A stretch of DNA of 64,000 bases, taken from positions 891,156 through 955,155 of the forward strand of contig BCIH01000006.1 in the NCBI GenBank assembly GCA_002897115.2. Direction: 5' to 3'. Shown piece by piece: positions 61,583 to 64,000 of this stretch. The notes beneath the pieces are model-generated. The model saw only the letters and a list, made by a program, of their open reading frames with translations. It did no database searches and was not told the DNA's origin. The stretch comes from Prototheca cutis (lineage: Eukaryota > Chlorophyta > Trebouxiophyceae > Chlorellales > Chlorellaceae). Within the stretch, counting starts at the first letter, position 1; every line of letters starts with the position of its first letter. The position numbers were made by a program, and so were the translations under genes.

Positions 61583-63874
61583 TCAATCGCGTGTGCGCTT
61601 GCGCTTGAGGGTGTAGAGCAGCATGGCTGCCACAGCCAGCGACAGCCCAGCCCATGGCAGTGCCTGGTCAATATCCAGTGCCAGCTCGCCTCCACCTTGC
61701 CGTGCACTTGCCCGCCAGCCCGCTTCATCCAGCGAGTCGGTGGACGTTCCATTGATGGGCGCAGTCTCAACCTGCTTGGGTTCGGCCTTGCGCCCCAGCC
61801 CCAGCGCCTGGCCACGAGCCGTCAGCAGCGGCCCAAGCACAGGGTGCTCCCGCGCCCGAAGCACCAGGGAGAAGAATGCCGCCATCCACGCCTCCACCAC
61901 CGCCTCGTACGTCTCCCGCTTGACCGGGTTGAATGCACGGAAACAGTCCTCAAAGGCTGCACACACGCGGGGATCATGTTGCGTTATTGTGTGGCTGGAG
62001 TGCCGAGGGAGAAGGAGAGCCGTCATCCAGTCGGCAGGGTCGCCTGCAGTCCCCCGCCCCGTAACACCACCCGTCCAATAAAGTGCACTCACGAGCGCTG
62101 GTGTCGCCGTAGACTTCCCAGGTCAACGACACGGGGACGCCAAGCTCGCCGTACATGTAGTCCGTGGCCGTGCCGTGCGCCAGATACCTATGGCAGGCGG
62201 GAGGGATTATGCAATGAACTCATACACAGCTCGTGTGATGGCTCCCCCAAGTAGTCAGTCGGTCTCGCACCCATGCATGGCCCCGCCCATGGAGCCAAGA
62301 GTTCCAGGCATGCACTGAGATCTCTCGCCCAACACTTGTATCCCCACAGCACACGTACCCGACGCTCTTTCCTCCCGGTCCGACGACGCAGGTACCGCCA
62401 AACACAGCATCGTTGACACCACGTAGGAGGCCCAGCGTGGCATTGGCTGCAACGGCCTCGGCGGTGTTTGAGCCCGGCACACCGTCCCTGTGGTCCCAGG
62501 GCATGAACATGGCCTTCATCCCGCTGTGCACCGCTATCCAGACATGCGGCTTGAACGCGCGGGCGGCGCCCCGGACCATGCGCGTCTCGGGTTCGCTGAA
62601 CGCTGCGGTGCCCGGATACTCCTCGTTGGGGTCGTAGTCTGGTTCCCGTCGACCCCAGTCCAGGCCCCAGTTGCGATTCAAATCCACACCGCGGCCATTG
62701 CGGCGTTCGCACTGCGTGCCATTCTCCACCAGTCGTCGCCCGGCGGTATTTTCGATGGGCAGCACCTTCCACACTGTGCGCCGCAGCAGCGCCGGCAATG
62801 CTGCCCAGTCCTCGCCGGGAGCCACGCGGCGAAGGACCGCCGCCGTCGTAGCGCTCCAGGGCGCCGGTTCGCACAGCGCACGAAGCAGGTTCAGCCCGAT
62901 CTCGGGGCTGACCAGCTCACGTCCGTGCTGCCCAAAGCCCTACAAGCAATTTTTGAAGGGGCGGCAAAGGATTGCCAGGGAAGGGGGCTCTGGGGGGGGC
63001 CCCGCGCGCAAGACGACGCATGGACAAGCATTAGTCGACCAGTGCTATCCTGTGCTGGAGCAAGACCCCCCTCCTTAAACTCCACTCCCTACGCCCACGT
63101 CCAGTGTGATCACCCCAACAACCAGGGCGCACCACCAGTATTCGGAGCTTGTCGTCGGCGCCGCCTTTGGCGGTGCCGCCCGGCTCCACAGTCACGACCT
63201 GTGCACAGGGGGAGGAGTCGCCTAGTGGATCAAGGTGTACGGGTCGTTTCGATGAGGGGGAGTACGGTGTAGTGTTCCATAATTGGTGTGGAGCCTGCCA
63301 CACGGTTGCCAGGCTTCCCGGACCAGAGCGACCCNACGGCCTCCAAGCTGGTGCAAGGCGCAGCGTCAGCTGAAACCCCCAAACGGCTGACGGACACCCG
63401 CACCGTCAATGTGCTGTTGTACGAGGTGTTGAACCCCGATGCCATGACCGAGAGCTTCAAGACGGGGGGTGGGGGTGGCGGAGTGGAAAGTGGGCTCACC
63501 GGGACAAGGTGGCAGACAGAAACCTGATGCTGGACTTCCAACGCGCACACCGCGCATGCATGCACCTCCTCCAAGCATGCAACTCACGGTCATTGATGAG
63601 GAGCATTGTTTGACGATGTCTATGATGTCCTCGGACAAGGAGTTCCTGTGCGGGGTGGGGGTTGGTAAACAGCAATGATCTCAAATATCTTGGTGCCAAC
63701 ATCTGAGATCCCCGGTTAGCTCGGGGGTGCTGCTCCCCGACTATCCCAGACTCACGCGCTATGATACAGCGTGTAATCGGGCTCCGTCACGGGCTGCTTG
63801 CTGGAGACCCGGAAGGGATGCAGCAGGAGCAGCAGGGCGACAGGTAGCCATCCCCGCCATCGCCAGGCCGGCAT
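61583..63874 (-). CDS. M14-family zinc carboxypeptidase with signal peptide and C-terminal anchor
   Basis: This is a secretory-pathway metallocarboxypeptidase. The start at 63874 gives MPAWRWRGWLPVALLLLLHP, a signal peptide, then TEPDYTLYHSA before a donor. The catalytic exons read VVTVEPGGTAKGGADDKLRI (about 63200), then GQHGRELVSPEIGLNLLRAL (about 62920; HxxE zinc ligands), RRNGRGVDLNRNWGLDWGRR (about 62690), the third zinc ligand in WIAVHSGMKAMFMPWDHRDG (about 62530) and SLTWEVYGDTSA (about 62120) with the catalytic Glu. The last exon (to TGA 61585-61583) ends in a hydrophobic span ALPWAGLSLAVAAMLLYTL and KRKRTRD, so the enzyme is probably membrane anchored with a short basic cytosolic tail. 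Exons between 63760 and 63200 are partly inferred. Confidence 0.87.
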
Positions 63875-64000
63875 GCCTGCACGGCCCCGCGCGCTGCGGT
63901 CAGCGGCGACTCCTCAAACGGCCATGCGCCTCTACAGAGCCTAGAATGCCATTAATTCGATATTCGACACAGCTCCTGCATGCCGCTGCACGAGTTGCGA

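Overview
This is a nuclear contig from a green alga, most likely a trebouxiophyte of the Chlorella/Auxenochlorella type. The evidence is GC-rich coding sequence, many short spliced introns, and no operons or ribosome binding sites. It also carries plant-lineage gene forms: a fused methylthioribulose-1-P dehydratase/enolase-phosphatase, an SRT1-type sirtuin, a TKI1/Cramped-like SANT protein, and a LeuC with a plastid-like transit peptide. Single undetermined bases (N) are scattered throughout, with one 100-N gap at 60324-60423. Exon ends were found by reading GT-AG junctions against remembered family sequences. Gene limits are firmer than every internal exon.

Layout: RecQ4 helicase (+, 281-5688); SANT/TKI1-like protein (+, 6003-9098); cap-binding CBP80 (-, 9203-13738); a 2.2 kb gap with a Fanzor/TnpB relic (about 15250-15690); spliceosomal PRP4 (+, 15937-18561); isopropylmalate dehydratase large subunit (-, 19013-20819); SIRT6/SRT1-like sirtuin (-, 21625-23413); an unexplained 1.6 kb; DEP1 (-, 25052-27285); membrin SNARE (+, 27616-28735); NUP35 (-, 29346-30416); XAP5/XCT (+, 30788-32770); SMP-C2 synaptotagmin (-, about 33236-37090); KLHDC4 kelch protein with an IQ motif (+, 37643-40093); TPX2 (-, 40378-42466); oxysterol-binding-like protein (+, about 43212-44985); histone H1 (+, 45968-47307); PA200/BLM10 (-, 47616-57311); TAF9 (+, 57715-58608); H2A/H2B divergent pair and H4 (58792-60798); a second Fanzor-like relic (-, about 61146-61430); and an M14 carboxypeptidase with signal peptide and C-terminal anchor (-, 61583-63874). 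The genes are ordinary housekeeping genes and are not functionally clustered, except for the core histones.

The most striking item is a circularly permuted tRNA-Ala(AGC) gene at 46676-46761 on the minus strand, inside the histone H1 intron. The 3' half precedes the 5' half, the rejoined 73-nt tRNA is textbook, and it has the G3:U70 alanine identity pair. T-runs that could terminate Pol III follow immediately. A second pattern runs through nearly all the genes. On the sense strand, G-runs and (GT)n follow 5' splice sites, while C-runs and (CA)n abut 3' splice sites, so intron ends tend to be complementary. Other points are two eukaryotic TnpB (Fanzor) remnants, candidate GC-AG introns, a shared histone 3' palindrome missing from H1, and an altered C-terminal tail on PA200.
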